Shown here: positions 44,240-53,872 of the stretch, in pieces
Position numbering within the stretch: the first letter of the stretch is position 1
Layout: each line of letters starts with the position of its first letter
Translations under genes and position numbers: made by a program
Notes under the pieces: model-generated
Told to the model about the DNA's origin: nothing
What the model saw: only the letters and a program-made list of their open reading frames with translations
Databases searched by the model: none
Assembly (NCBI GenBank): GCA_963842515.1
Contig: CAWJGO010000002.1
Location: forward strand, 682,001-746,000
Reading direction: 5' to 3'
Source: CADEED01 sp963842515
GTDB lineage: Bacteria > Pseudomonadota > Gammaproteobacteria > Steroidobacterales > Steroidobacteraceae
Length of the DNA stretch: 64,000 bases

Positions 44240-45883
44240 TCACTTTTTTGCCCTGGCCCCCTTCGGCGCGAACGTATCTCCGAAAAAGTCCCCCTCGAGC
44301 CACAACGGCGGCGTATCGGCATCGGCCATCGCCCGCATGATGCGGTAGTTGGCCTCGGCGAAACGTCTGCCCGCTTCCCAGTCGATTTTCTGCGTAAGGT
44401 CGTCGTTGGCGCTGTGATACGCACCGCCCAGGAATTCACGCCAGATTTTCTCGCCGCCATTGGCATGCCCGGTAACGAGGAAGACGGCTGGCACACCCTT
44501 CTTCACGAACGGGTAGTGATCCGAGCGCGCGAACACGCCCTGCTCCGGCATGGGATCTGGCGCGAGCTGGATCTGCATTGGCGCCACGGCGCCCGCCACC
44601 AGTTTGCCGAACGATGAATGGTTGGCGCCGAAAGCGATGACATCGGTGAACGGATACAGCAGCAGTGGCATGTCGAGGCCGACCGCACCGACGATCTGAC
44701 CAATGGGAACCGTTGGATGGCGCGCGAAGTAGTCGGCGCCCAGCAGCCCTTTCTCCTCGCCAGTGGTGGCCAGGAACAACAACGAACGTCGCGGCCTCGT
44801 GGGCGACGAGGCGGCGGCGCGTGCGACCTCGAGCATCGTTGCGATACCGGCAGCGTTGTCGAGTGCGCCGTTGCGGATGCGATCCTTGTCGGCGGGATCA
44901 GCTGCCGCGGGCTGCTCGACACCGAGGTGATCCAGATGCGCCAACAGGACGACATACTGACTCGACAGCGCAGCATCGGTGCCGCGCAGAATCGCGATGA
45001 CGTTGGGACTGCTGACCCGCTGTGCAGAGCTTTCAGTCTCGATGCGTACGCGCGTCTTGAGCGCGAAGCCTCGCGGCTGGGTCTTGGGCCTGTCGGCCTC
45101 GGCGCGAACGTCCGCGAGAGTTCGCGCGCTACCGGCGAACAACGCCTCGGCCGCCGGTCCATGCAGCAAGGCGCCCACGCGGATTTCCGGCGCGTCCTCG
45201 TGGACGAGGCCATCCGCACCAACCCACCCGTAGTCCGGATCGTCGGCATATCTCAGGATGCGTTCCCATGGCACTGCCTTCGCGGACTGGATCGTATCGA
45301 CCGTCACGAAGCCGATCGCTCCGTGCCGTTGCGCCGCCTCGGACTTGGTTGCGGCGAGATGCGCGCCTTCTTCGCTGGGCATTCCTTTTGGAAAGCCGCG
45401 CAGCGCCACCACGATCTTGCCCTTCACGTTGAGACCGCGGTAATCGTTGAGGCCCAGCAGCCGGTCCTCGACTCCGTAACCGACGAAGACCAGGGCCGCC
45501 GCAACATCCTGCTTTGGCTCGCGGCCATTGACGCGGACCATCGCCTCGGTGGCGTGCTCGAATCGCTGTTCACCCTGGGGTCCAACGATGGTGACGGCAC
45601 CGCGCCGCGCTCCGCGATTGGTCTGCTGCAGCGGGACGCGCTGATACCAGCTGCTGTTGTCGCCGCCGGGCGTGAGGCCGAACCCCTGGAACTGGCTCGC
45701 GACATAACGGGCGGCGATCTCATGACCCCGGGTGCCGGTGTCCCGGCCTTCGAGCAGGTCGTCGGCGAGGAATTCGACGTGGGCACGAAAGTGCCCGGGT
45801 GTGAGCACAACCGGTGATTGCGCCTGCACCGTGCCCGAGAGGAACAGCGCGGCAATGGTGGCTAACAGGATGTGAGTACGCAT
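44240..45883 (-). CDS. Secreted M28-family metallopeptidase with PA domain
   Basis: A 547-residue exported zinc aminopeptidase-type protein. The signal peptide ends VQAQS near residue 22. A PA domain lies at about residues 110-270. The zinc and catalytic residues are visible: LLAHLDHLG, GALDNAAG, TTGEEKGLLG, a later Asp in GLDMP, and AYHSANDD. It probably processes peptides in the periplasm or outside. It is a single gene between the kinase pair and the exopolysaccharide cluster. Confidence 0.9.
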   Translation of the reverse strand: MRTHILLATIAALFLSGTVQAQSPVVLTPGHFRAHVEFLADDLLEGRDTGTRGHEIAARYVASQFQGFGLTPGGDNSSWYQRVPLQQTNRGARRGAVTIVGPQGEQRFEHATEAMVRVNGREPKQDVAAALVFVGYGVEDRLLGLNDYRGLNVKGKIVVALRGFPKGMPSEEGAHLAATKSEAAQRHGAIGFVTVDTIQSAKAVPWERILRYADDPDYGWVGADGLVHEDAPEIRVGALLHGPAAEALFAGSARTLADVRAEADRPKTQPRGFALKTRVRIETESSAQRVSSPNVIAILRGTDAALSSQYVVLLAHLDHLGVEQPAAADPADKDRIRNGALDNAAGIATMLEVARAAASSPTRPRRSLLFLATTGEEKGLLGADYFARHPTVPIGQIVGAVGLDMPLLLYPFTDVIAFGANHSSFGKLVAGAVAPMQIQLAPDPMPEQGVFARSDHYPFVKKGVPAVFLVTGHANGGEKIWREFLGGAYHSANDDLTQKIDWEAGRRFAEANYRIMRAMADADTPPLWLEGDFFGDTFAPKGARAKK

Positions 45884-45932
45884 AGGCAGCGCATCTTGGG
45901 CAACCGGACGGCTTGCGTCCAGTGCGAGCAGG

Positions 45933-48077
45933 TCAGCTGCGAATCACCAGGTCTACCTTCCCCTCGCGTCTTTCCACGCTCACACTCACCGATCCTGCAT
46001 GTCGCCTCACCGTGAAATCCACCGAGGCCTCCCTCACCTCGAGGTTCTTCACGATGATTTCGTTGAAATCATCCGGCACCGCCGGATGCGAGAGCACGAT
46101 CTGCCGGTCGAGCGCATCGATGCCGATTCCGAGGACACTCTGCAGCATCAGGAACGTTGCACCGGCCGACCCGGACTGCGGCGCACACGCCACGGGAAAC
46201 TTGAGCGGCGCCTCGCGACCACGCCGCTTGAACCCGCAGAACAGCTCCGGCAGGCGCTGCTGGTCGAAGTGGCGCGCCGCTTCGAACTGGCCATTCAAAA
46301 TGCGCAGTGCGAAGGCCTTGTCGTCGTAACGTGCCGCACCGGCCGCCAGCAGCGCGTTGTCGTGCGGCCAGATCGAGCCGTTGTGATACGACATCGGGTT
46401 GAAGCGCAGCTCGTTCTCGGCCACCGAACGGACGCCCCAGCCGGAGAAGAAATGCTCGTCACCGAGGCCGGCGATGACCTCGCGCGCGCGATCGGCATGC
46501 GCGATACCCGTGTACAGGCAATGGCCGGGGTTCGAAGTGCGCACGCGGCACGGTTGCTTGTCACCGTCGAGTGCGAGCGCGAATGTCTGGATATCGGCGC
46601 ACCAGAACGCGGTGTTGAATCGCGCCTGCAGCGCCTGCGCCGCTTCGACCAGCGCTATGGCGCGTGGCATTTCGCCGAGCGACCGTGCGATACGCGCCGC
46701 GCCAAGCCTTGCGCCGTACACGTACCCCTGCACTTCGCACAACGCCAGCGGCCCCACCGCCACGCGGCCGTCGGCGTGGAATATGGCGTCCGCCGAGGTC
46801 TTCCAGCCATGATGGCCCGGGGTCGCACCGCGGGGGCGGGTTTCCGCGAACCCATCCCCATCGGTGTCGCCGTACACGTCCATCCAGCGCAGAGCCGCGG
46901 TGATGGCGGGCCAGAGCTCGGTCACGAAATCGATGTCGCCGGTACGCGTGAAGTATGCGCCCGCCAGCAACACGAACAATGGCGTGGTATCCACTCCGTG
47001 ATAGTTAGGCGCGAACCCGGGGCGCGCCTCGTTGAGTATCCTGCCGGTCTCGGCGCCATTGCCGCCGGAGCCGTCTGCACATTGCGTGGCCGCGAGATAT
47101 AGCAGCACATGGCGCGCGATGTCCGGCCACAACCACAACGTCTGCAGTGCGGTGATGATGGCGTCGCGGCCGTAGATGGCATCGAGCCAGGGCAGACCCG
47201 CCGCCGGAACGCGGCCTTGCGGCGTGGCGGTGAGCATCATGCCGAGATCGGCGGCGGACCGTGAGAGCCAGCTGTTGAACGGCGCATCGGAGGCTTGCAC
47301 CTGGCATTGCGGGCGGCCCTCGGTCCGCGCCAGCTCTTCGGCGGCGGCCAGTGAGCGCGTGTATGTGGAGATCTGCACGGGTTGTTTGGCCGTGCGGCAC
47401 CCGATGGCGACGGCGATGGTCTTTTCGCCGCGGCTGCCGATCTGCAAGCGGTACCGCAGGCTGTCCGAAGAGATGGCATCCGGCGCGGTGTGACAGTCGA
47501 CGACGGTTTCACGTACCACTTCGTCCGCGCCGAGGCACCCCTGCGTGACGCTGTCGCGTTCCACGCGTTCGAAGCGTGCACGCGCTGCATCGACGCGGCG
47601 TTGTGCGCGCACGTCGACGATGTTTTCGAAGTCGGAACCGAAGCGCACCACGAGTTCCACCGCCACCGTGCTCAGCGCGAAATTGCGCACGCGGATCATC
47701 TCGTGGCACACACCGGACCAGATGAAGCGCGAGCGCGTGATGTGCAAGGTCCCGCGCGGCAACATGATGGATCCGTTCTCGCCGCGCACGTCCGGATTGG
47801 TGAGGTTCATCGTCAGCAGTACATTGTCTTCACGCGGCGTGGCCGCCAGCAGCAAGGGGCGCAGGCCGGCGATGGTCAGTGTGAGGCGCGAGAGGTGGCG
47901 TACGCCGCCGCGATAGAGGCCCGCTTCACTGCGAGTCTCGGCGTCGATGTCGCCGATCTCGTTGAACAGACCGAAACAGTCGTCGTGCCGCAACGCATGC
48001 GTGCGCTCGCCGCTCGGCACATCGGCCGTCACGACCTGGTGATGTTCGACTTCGGAGATGGCGGGTTCAGAGGCCAA
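45933..48077 (-). CDS. Amylo-alpha-1,6-glucosidase (glycogen debranching)-like glycoside hydrolase
   Basis: A 714-residue protein with the bacterial debranching-enzyme N-terminal domain (LTLTIAGLRPLLLAATPRED) and an (alpha/alpha)6 catalytic region containing PWLDAIYGRDAIITALQTLW and FNPMSYHNGSIWPHDNALLA. It is far from the glycogen operon and is the last gene of the exopolysaccharide unit, overlapping the heparinase by 11 bases. A role in trimming the exopolysaccharide or a compatible oligosaccharide is more likely than glycogen turnover; this is inference. The probable start is TTG 48077; the frame further upstream is antisense-like noise within the heparinase gene. Confidence 0.8.
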   Translation of the reverse strand: MASEPAISEVEHHQVVTADVPSGERTHALRHDDCFGLFNEIGDIDAETRSEAGLYRGGVRHLSRLTLTIAGLRPLLLAATPREDNVLLTMNLTNPDVRGENGSIMLPRGTLHITRSRFIWSGVCHEMIRVRNFALSTVAVELVVRFGSDFENIVDVRAQRRVDAARARFERVERDSVTQGCLGADEVVRETVVDCHTAPDAISSDSLRYRLQIGSRGEKTIAVAIGCRTAKQPVQISTYTRSLAAAEELARTEGRPQCQVQASDAPFNSWLSRSAADLGMMLTATPQGRVPAAGLPWLDAIYGRDAIITALQTLWLWPDIARHVLLYLAATQCADGSGGNGAETGRILNEARPGFAPNYHGVDTTPLFVLLAGAYFTRTGDIDFVTELWPAITAALRWMDVYGDTDGDGFAETRPRGATPGHHGWKTSADAIFHADGRVAVGPLALCEVQGYVYGARLGAARIARSLGEMPRAIALVEAAQALQARFNTAFWCADIQTFALALDGDKQPCRVRTSNPGHCLYTGIAHADRAREVIAGLGDEHFFSGWGVRSVAENELRFNPMSYHNGSIWPHDNALLAAGAARYDDKAFALRILNGQFEAARHFDQQRLPELFCGFKRRGREAPLKFPVACAPQSGSAGATFLMLQSVLGIGIDALDRQIVLSHPAVPDDFNEIIVKNLEVREASVDFTVRRHAGSVSVSVERREGKVDLVIRS

Positions 48078-50061
48078 TGGCGCGCAGCCTCGAGTAGGTG
48101 ATGCGGGTGCGCAGCACCGTGACACCGGTGACGCGGGAGCTCCAGTGCACCGTGGTGCACGGCACCTTGGCTCCAAAGCTGCGCGAGATCCACCCGCCCT
48201 GCTCCGCACTGCCGCCTCGGTGCACCTGCACGCTCTCGAGCTCTTCGCGGGGCTCGATGAGCACGTGGGCGAGTCCGGCGGTCACGCGCAGTCCGGAACC
48301 GACGCGCTCGACCTCGCAGCCTTCGGCAAAGTGCCAGGCGCGCCGCACGCGATGCTCGCGCTCGCAGCGGATCATGTCCGTGAGCTCGAAGAGCTGGCGT
48401 CGCGAATCGAAGACAATTTCCCGGCGGTGGACCACCGGGTCTTCGAGGCGCTGATAGCCGTAATGTTCCCCCATGAAGCGCTGCCGCTCGTTGCCGGCCT
48501 CGAATTCGATGCAGCGCGCGTGCGCATGCTGGGTCCACATGAAATTCCCGGCCTGAACCGACTGATCCTCGCCGTCGATACCCACCGTGTTGTGCGCCAG
48601 GGTGCTGCGGAAGTAGCGCCGCCAGGCCGGGTCGGTGTGATAGGAATACGTGCCGGGATCGATGAGGATCTCGCGATCGCCGACATTGAGCACCAGCGAC
48701 AGCGCATCCGCATGGCCATGCGCGGCGATGCTCAGATATCCGAGCGGCCCCGCGTCCACCAGCATGCGCACTTCATCCGGAGTGCCGAACGCGGTGCCGA
48801 GCAGGTAGTAGCCGGACTCGGCGAATTGCAGTCGCGGCCGGAAGCCCGCGCGCCCGCGTTGCTTCAGGTGTGCGAGGCGCCGCACGGCTTCGACGCCTAA
48901 CAAGGTGGCGGTCTTGCTGTCGAGTGCGCCCGCTTTCGCGGCGAGGTCCGCGCGCCCGAACAGCACCGCGCCGGTCGCGATCTGCGACATGTGCGGCGAA
49001 AACCCCGGCTCCGCGGCCAGTTTGACCACGTATCCGTCATCGGCATCGCCGATCATCGGCAGGCGTCCGGCCACGTCGGTCATCGACGCGAGGAAATCGA
49101 TCATCACCTCGATTCGCCGCCAGTACACCGGCGAGAAGTCCTCGCCGCGCGCGCGCGCCGCAAGGCCGGCAAGCAACAGGAAATCGAGCACGAAGGTCTG
49201 GTAGGCGAACGCCTGCTCGCGGTTGCCACCGTCGGGCGCGTTCTGACGATGACACTCCTCTTCGAGAATCGTGCGGCAGCGCTCGCCCCACTCCGCCATC
49301 TGCGGCCACAGCGGCCAGGTGGACGCCGCCACGTAAACGCCGGCTGCCTCGCCGATCAGGTGATTGTTGGCCGAGGAAAACCGCGAGAGATTCCCGGCGA
49401 TCATGCGCGTCTGCTGGTAGATGGACTTCAGCCAGCGCTCGCGGAACGCCTCGCCATCGGGCCCGGTGAATATTTTTGCGCGCAGTCCACCGAGCAGCTG
49501 CCAGGTGATGCTCCAGTTGATGAGCCGGATGCCGAGCTCGAGCGGACTCACCCAGTTGGGGCCCCAGCCTTCGGGACACTGCTCGATCCACGAGTCGATC
49601 TGCCTCTGAATGGCGACGGCGAACCGCGGATCGCCGGTGAGTGCATGCGCCTGCGCCAGCAACGGAAGGTGCAGGTGGCGGTTCGGTTCCCACAGGTACT
49701 TGATGTTCCCAACCTCGCGCTCGTCGCGATAGTCGATGGCGCTGGCGCGGCGCGCACCGGCGGCCCGCTGTGTCAGCGGATCGCGGTTCCACTGCGGCGG
49801 ATCACCGAGCTCGCAATCCACGAGGTCGAAGAAGCTGTACTTGCCGGCGAGAACGCGTTCCGCTGCGGCCGTCAGATGTTCCGGTGCGATGGCGATGGAC
49901 GGCGGCAGGAATCGAAGGTCGCGCGCCGCCTCGTCACGCGGCGGGAACTCGTGCCTGACGAATTTCTGTGACAGCGAACGCAGCGAGCGCGCGAGCCGGT
50001 GGGCCACTTCCGCGCCCGACATGACCTTCAGTCGCTGTATGTACCATCCGGGCTGCTGCAT
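48067..50061 (-). CDS. Heparinase II/III family protein
   Basis: A 664-residue polysaccharide-lyase-type protein with an N-terminal (alpha/alpha) domain (YLWEPNRHLHLPLLAQAHAL, GPNWVSPLELGIRLINW) and a C-terminal beta-sheet domain that includes AAHGHADALSLVL and RSTLAHNTVGIDG. These are typical of heparinase II/III-like proteins encoded in exopolysaccharide clusters, where they cut uronic-acid polymers. No signal peptide is evident. It lies three bases after the CapK-like gene. Confidence 0.88.
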   Translation of the reverse strand: MQQPGWYIQRLKVMSGAEVAHRLARSLRSLSQKFVRHEFPPRDEAARDLRFLPPSIAIAPEHLTAAAERVLAGKYSFFDLVDCELGDPPQWNRDPLTQRAAGARRASAIDYRDEREVGNIKYLWEPNRHLHLPLLAQAHALTGDPRFAVAIQRQIDSWIEQCPEGWGPNWVSPLELGIRLINWSITWQLLGGLRAKIFTGPDGEAFRERWLKSIYQQTRMIAGNLSRFSSANNHLIGEAAGVYVAASTWPLWPQMAEWGERCRTILEEECHRQNAPDGGNREQAFAYQTFVLDFLLLAGLAARARGEDFSPVYWRRIEVMIDFLASMTDVAGRLPMIGDADDGYVVKLAAEPGFSPHMSQIATGAVLFGRADLAAKAGALDSKTATLLGVEAVRRLAHLKQRGRAGFRPRLQFAESGYYLLGTAFGTPDEVRMLVDAGPLGYLSIAAHGHADALSLVLNVGDREILIDPGTYSYHTDPAWRRYFRSTLAHNTVGIDGEDQSVQAGNFMWTQHAHARCIEFEAGNERQRFMGEHYGYQRLEDPVVHRREIVFDSRRQLFELTDMIRCEREHRVRRAWHFAEGCEVERVGSGLRVTAGLAHVLIEPREELESVQVHRGGSAEQGGWISRSFGAKVPCTTVHWSSRVTGVTVLRTRITYSRLRAIGL

Positions 50062-50064
50062 GGT

Positions 50065-51450
50065 TCAACGCGTAAACAGCGGCTCGACGCCGTGGCGGCG
50101 CAGCACGTCGTGGACGGGAGGCCGGTGCACGATGAGCGGCGTCTTGCCGCGCGGCGTGCGCTCCAGGCGTCGGGCAATCTCCACCGTCACATTCACCTCG
50201 GCGGGAATGCGCGCGCGCGCATTCGCGAGCAGGGTTTCCGCGTCGGCGGTGGAGAACTTTTCGGTGGGCAGGACAAAGATGCGGGCCGAGTCGAAATCCT
50301 CCTGCACGACCTGGAATCGCAGAACGTTGTGGACGTCGTGCGGCACGCAGCCGATGCCGGTGATGCGGATGCTGTTGGGGCACACGATGAGCTCCTGCTG
50401 GCGGCCGAGCACTCCTTCGAAGGTGCGCAGGCCGAGCGACAACTCTTCGAGCTCGCGTTCACCCCAACTCGCCGGCAGCCGCACCAGGTCGCCGGTGCGG
50501 TATCGCACGATGGGCAGCAGGTTGTTCCAGAACGATGTGCCGACGATTTCATACAGGCGGAATTGGCTGTCGCGCGGCAACGGCTGACCGTCGTATGGAA
50601 TGAATTCGACGCGCGAGTATCCATGTTGAAAGCGATATTTCCCGGGCGCGTCGGCGGACGCGAAGGCGATGCGCTCCGCCTGGCCGTAGTAGTCGACCAG
50701 GCGGCAGCCGAGCACCTGTTCCACCAGCAACCAGGCGTCGCGGCGAAAGACTTCCGAGGAGGTGACCACCGACGGGATCTTGAGCCGGCGCCCGTTCTCG
50801 TGCAGGTAACGCGCCAATGTTTCGAGTGCGCTCGGATATGCGCACAACAGCTCGGGCGCGAATGTTTCCAGCGAGTTGGCGATGTGCTCGACGCTGGTGT
50901 GGGTCACCGCGTTGGCGCTCATGGTCATCATGCGCCCGTTCATGATGATCTCGCTCTCGGGATTGGGCGAGATCACGATGTCGCGCGGGTTGTCACCACG
51001 CAGTACCGCGGTACGCGCTATGCGGGCATCGGCGCCGACCGACTGGATCACCCGGTCGATGGTCGCCTGCTCGAAGACAATGGCTTCGAGCGAACGCAAC
51101 ACGCGCAGGGGCACGCCGCTGGTGCCACCGGTCGTGGCGGGCGCGGCCAGCCAGTCGGAGCCGGTGGTGAACGCCTTGAGCCCGTGGCGCAGGCATTCCT
51201 TTTCGAGCAGCGGCCATTGTGAGAGGTCGTCGCCGCCATTCACGGAGCGTCCGTATTCGGTGCGCTGCGCGAGTTGCAGAGTCTGGCGCACCTGGCGCGC
51301 CGACCATGCACGCCGGCGGTCGTAGTCGGCGGCTTCGCCTCGCTCGAGCACGCTCGACGAACGCTCATAGTAAAAGGGGTTGCGCCGGATGAGACTCTGG
51401 CCGAGCACATGCTTCTTCATGAAGCCGGCGAAATCTTGCACTGCGCTCAT
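50065..51450 (-). CDS. CapK/PaaK-like AMP-binding ligase
   Basis: A 461-residue adenylate-forming enzyme of the phenylacetate-CoA ligase type. The nucleotide loop is ATTGGTSGVPLRV, the aromatic motif is DYYGQAERIAFAS, and RYRTGDLVRL is the hinge-region motif. Such proteins (CapK) accompany capsule and exopolysaccharide genes and may activate an acyl or amino acid for decorating the polymer. It overlaps the upstream glycosyltransferase by four bases. Confidence 0.87.
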   Translation of the reverse strand: MSAVQDFAGFMKKHVLGQSLIRRNPFYYERSSSVLERGEAADYDRRRAWSARQVRQTLQLAQRTEYGRSVNGGDDLSQWPLLEKECLRHGLKAFTTGSDWLAAPATTGGTSGVPLRVLRSLEAIVFEQATIDRVIQSVGADARIARTAVLRGDNPRDIVISPNPESEIIMNGRMMTMSANAVTHTSVEHIANSLETFAPELLCAYPSALETLARYLHENGRRLKIPSVVTSSEVFRRDAWLLVEQVLGCRLVDYYGQAERIAFASADAPGKYRFQHGYSRVEFIPYDGQPLPRDSQFRLYEIVGTSFWNNLLPIVRYRTGDLVRLPASWGERELEELSLGLRTFEGVLGRQQELIVCPNSIRITGIGCVPHDVHNVLRFQVVQEDFDSARIFVLPTEKFSTADAETLLANARARIPAEVNVTVEIARRLERTPRGKTPLIVHRPPVHDVLRRHGVEPLFTR

Positions 51451-52673
51451 GCCATCTCCCGGAAATCGCTGACGGTCGCGATGCGTAGATAGACATCGGC
51501 GAGCCGGCGCGCATAACCATGGACATCGAAGGCGCGCGCACGCTCGTGTGCACGCCTGCCGGCGGCCATGCGTTCGGTATCGTCGTTCACGAGCCGCGCC
51601 ATGGCGGCGCTGAGATCAAAGACGCGGCCGGGCTCGACGATGAGCCCTTCGACGCCGTGACTCATCACCTCGGGGATTCCGCCCACGGGCGTCGCGATTG
51701 CGGGCAATCCGGAGGCCATGGCCTCGAGCAGCGACATGGGCACGCCCTCGTTGTAAGAAGGCAGCACGAAGACGTCGCTCTGCGCGAGCAACTGCTCACG
51801 TTCACCGCTGCCGACCCACGACAACACGCGCACCTGCTCACCCAATGGCGCCGCAAGCTTGCGGATCTCCGCGAGATCGCCATCGCCGGCGAGCACCAGC
51901 CGCGCGCGCGCGCGCAGCGCCTCGGGCAGTGCGGCAAATGCATTCACGAGATCGTAAGTACCCTTCTTGGCGCACATCCGGCCGAGAAACAGGAATTGCA
52001 CGTGGCGTCTTCCTGTACGGCCCGGCACGTCGGGACTCCAGCGCACCGGATTCGGCAACACCGCCACCTGCGACGGCGACAGCTCGCATTCATTCACATA
52101 GAAGTCACGCCAGCGCGACGAGAGCGCGATCAATACATTGGCGCGTTGCAGGGTGGCATTGACAGCACGGCGCACGACAGGCGGCAGACGGCGGTGAAAC
52201 TGGTCGAAGTAGCCGCCATGGGCATGCAGCACCAGCGGCCGGCCGGCGCGCGTCACCATGCGCGCCAGGATCATCTTGCGCAACGTGCTGCCACTCGAGG
52301 CGAAATGAATGTGCACCACGCAAGGCTCGATACTGGCGAGCGCACTGCGCAGGCTCCGCACGGCCCGCGCGAAGATCGCGGCACGTGCCAGCATGGAGCC
52401 GTGCTCCATGGTTGCGATGTGGCGCATCGAGACGTACGGCGCGAGGTAGTCGCTGATGTGCTGCTCGACGGTCGTGATGCCGCCGCGCACGTTGAGCGCC
52501 GGACCGACCTGCAACACCTTCACTCGGCGCGTGGGCGCCACGGCGCGCACCGCAGCGCTCGCCGCAGCGCTCGCCGCAGCGCTCGCCGCAGCCGGCGCAG
52601 ATGGTGCAGCCGCCGCAGCGGGCGGCATCGGCGGCGGCGTAGTGAGCGTCAATGGCACCGGCTCGGGTGTCAT
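51447..52673 (-). CDS. GT4-family glycosyltransferase with Ala/Pro-rich N-terminus
   Basis: A 408-residue glycosyltransferase with a GT-B fold. VLQVGPALNVRGGITTVEQH is the N-terminal Rossmann domain, and PSYNEGVPMSLLEAMASGLP is the nucleotide-sugar signature with the E-x7-E pattern. The first 48 residues are low complexity and include an ASAA repeat encoded by three perfect 12-bp units. The start overlaps the upstream glycosyltransferase stop (4 bp). It probably adds one sugar of the exopolysaccharide repeat unit on the cytoplasmic face. Confidence 0.9.
   Translation of the reverse strand: MTPEPVPLTLTTPPPMPPAAAAAPSAPAAASAAASAAASAAVRAVAPTRRVKVLQVGPALNVRGGITTVEQHISDYLAPYVSMRHIATMEHGSMLARAAIFARAVRSLRSALASIEPCVVHIHFASSGSTLRKMILARMVTRAGRPLVLHAHGGYFDQFHRRLPPVVRRAVNATLQRANVLIALSSRWRDFYVNECELSPSQVAVLPNPVRWSPDVPGRTGRRHVQFLFLGRMCAKKGTYDLVNAFAALPEALRARARLVLAGDGDLAEIRKLAAPLGEQVRVLSWVGSGEREQLLAQSDVFVLPSYNEGVPMSLLEAMASGLPAIATPVGGIPEVMSHGVEGLIVEPGRVFDLSAAMARLVNDDTERMAAGRRAHERARAFDVHGYARRLADVYLRIATVSDFREMA
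52551..52598. repeat. 12-bp tandem repeat in the glycosyltransferase gene
   Basis: CGCAGCGCTCGC is repeated three times exactly from 52551, followed by a diverged fourth unit. It is in frame in the minus-strand gene and encodes Ala-Ser-Ala-Ala units. Slippage would change linker length without frameshift. Confidence 0.9.
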
Positions 52674-53872
52674 GCGGATTCTCCGCCAAGCAGGGCACGG
52701 TACGCGGCCACCATCGCTGCCACCGAGAAACGTGTTTCCGCACGGCGGCGCGCAGCCTGGCCCATTTGCAGGCGCTTGCGACGATCGGCATACAAGGCGG
52801 CGATCAGCGCCGGCAACCGCGCAGCCAGCTCGGTGGCCGAGACGACGTAGCCTTCCACGCCGTCATCGATCATTTCGCGCGCACCACCAATGTCGCTGAG
52901 GATCACCGGGCGGCCGATGGCCATGGCTTCGAGCGCGGCATTGGAAAAAGATTCGACCGCCGTGGATGGCAGCACGAACACATCGAGCGCCGTGAGCACC
53001 GGGCGCACATCTTCGAGCTCGCCGATGAACGACACACGATCCGCGATCTCGAGCTCGCGCGCTCTGCGCTCGAGGAACTCGCGCAGCGGCCCATCGCCGC
53101 CGAACACCAGGTGCGCGTCGACGCGTGCGACGCGCAGGCGCCGCAAAGTGGTGAGCAGCACTTCCTGATTCTTCTCGGGACGCATGCGTCCCACGGTGCC
53201 GATGAGCAGCGACTCCGCACCAACGCCCAGCCTGGCGCGCAATCTCTTGGCCTCTTCGTGCGCCACCACGGGCTCGAAGTGCGCGGAATCCACGCCGTTG
53301 TAGATGACCGAAGAGTTGTCGTGCGCACGGCGGTCGGCTTTCAGCCAGAAGTCGCGCTGGGCCTGCGAGCCATGCACGGTTTGATCGAAACGACCGAGCA
53401 CGAATTGATAGATGCGCTTCAGCAGGCGCCGGCCGCGGAACGTCGAGGTATTCACCAGCGCCACGGTTCGCGGGCGATGCGACAGCAGCGACGTGGCGCA
53501 GGCAACGTAGAGCGCCTGGTAGAGGTTGACGGCGATGACGGTCGCCGGGCGGTCCTGCAGGATGAGCTTTCGCAGGCGCCACACGGCGGCGAAGGAAAAC
53601 TTGCCGCGACGTTCGAGTTTGCGCAGCGGCACATCGCGCCGCACGGTGGACTCGATGGTGTATGGGCCATTGAGGCACGCGATGCTCACCTGCACGCCCT
53701 CTTCGCGCAGGCGGTTCGCCATGCGCGTGATCTTGCGCTCCGATCCGCCGACCGCGAGGCTGCTGAGGACGAACATCACGTCGCTGGGCTGCGCGCCGGC
53801 GAGGCTCGACTGCCGGGGCGCCGCGGTCAGGCGGTCGTTGATCGGATCGTCGATGCACGTCGGAATGGTCAT
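52670..53872 (-). CDS. GT4-family glycosyltransferase
   Basis: A 400-residue GT-B glycosyltransferase. VLSSLAVGGSERKITRMANR is the N-terminal motif, VGRMRPEKNQEVL the start of the donor domain, and PSTAVESFSNAALEAMAIGRP the sugar-nucleotide site. It is one of three consecutive GT4 enzymes joined by 4-bp overlaps, implying a stepwise assembly of one oligosaccharide unit. Confidence 0.9.
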   Translation of the reverse strand: MTIPTCIDDPINDRLTAAPRQSSLAGAQPSDVMFVLSSLAVGGSERKITRMANRLREEGVQVSIACLNGPYTIESTVRRDVPLRKLERRGKFSFAAVWRLRKLILQDRPATVIAVNLYQALYVACATSLLSHRPRTVALVNTSTFRGRRLLKRIYQFVLGRFDQTVHGSQAQRDFWLKADRRAHDNSSVIYNGVDSAHFEPVVAHEEAKRLRARLGVGAESLLIGTVGRMRPEKNQEVLLTTLRRLRVARVDAHLVFGGDGPLREFLERRARELEIADRVSFIGELEDVRPVLTALDVFVLPSTAVESFSNAALEAMAIGRPVILSDIGGAREMIDDGVEGYVVSATELAARLPALIAALYADRRKRLQMGQAARRRAETRFSVAAMVAAYRALLGGESA

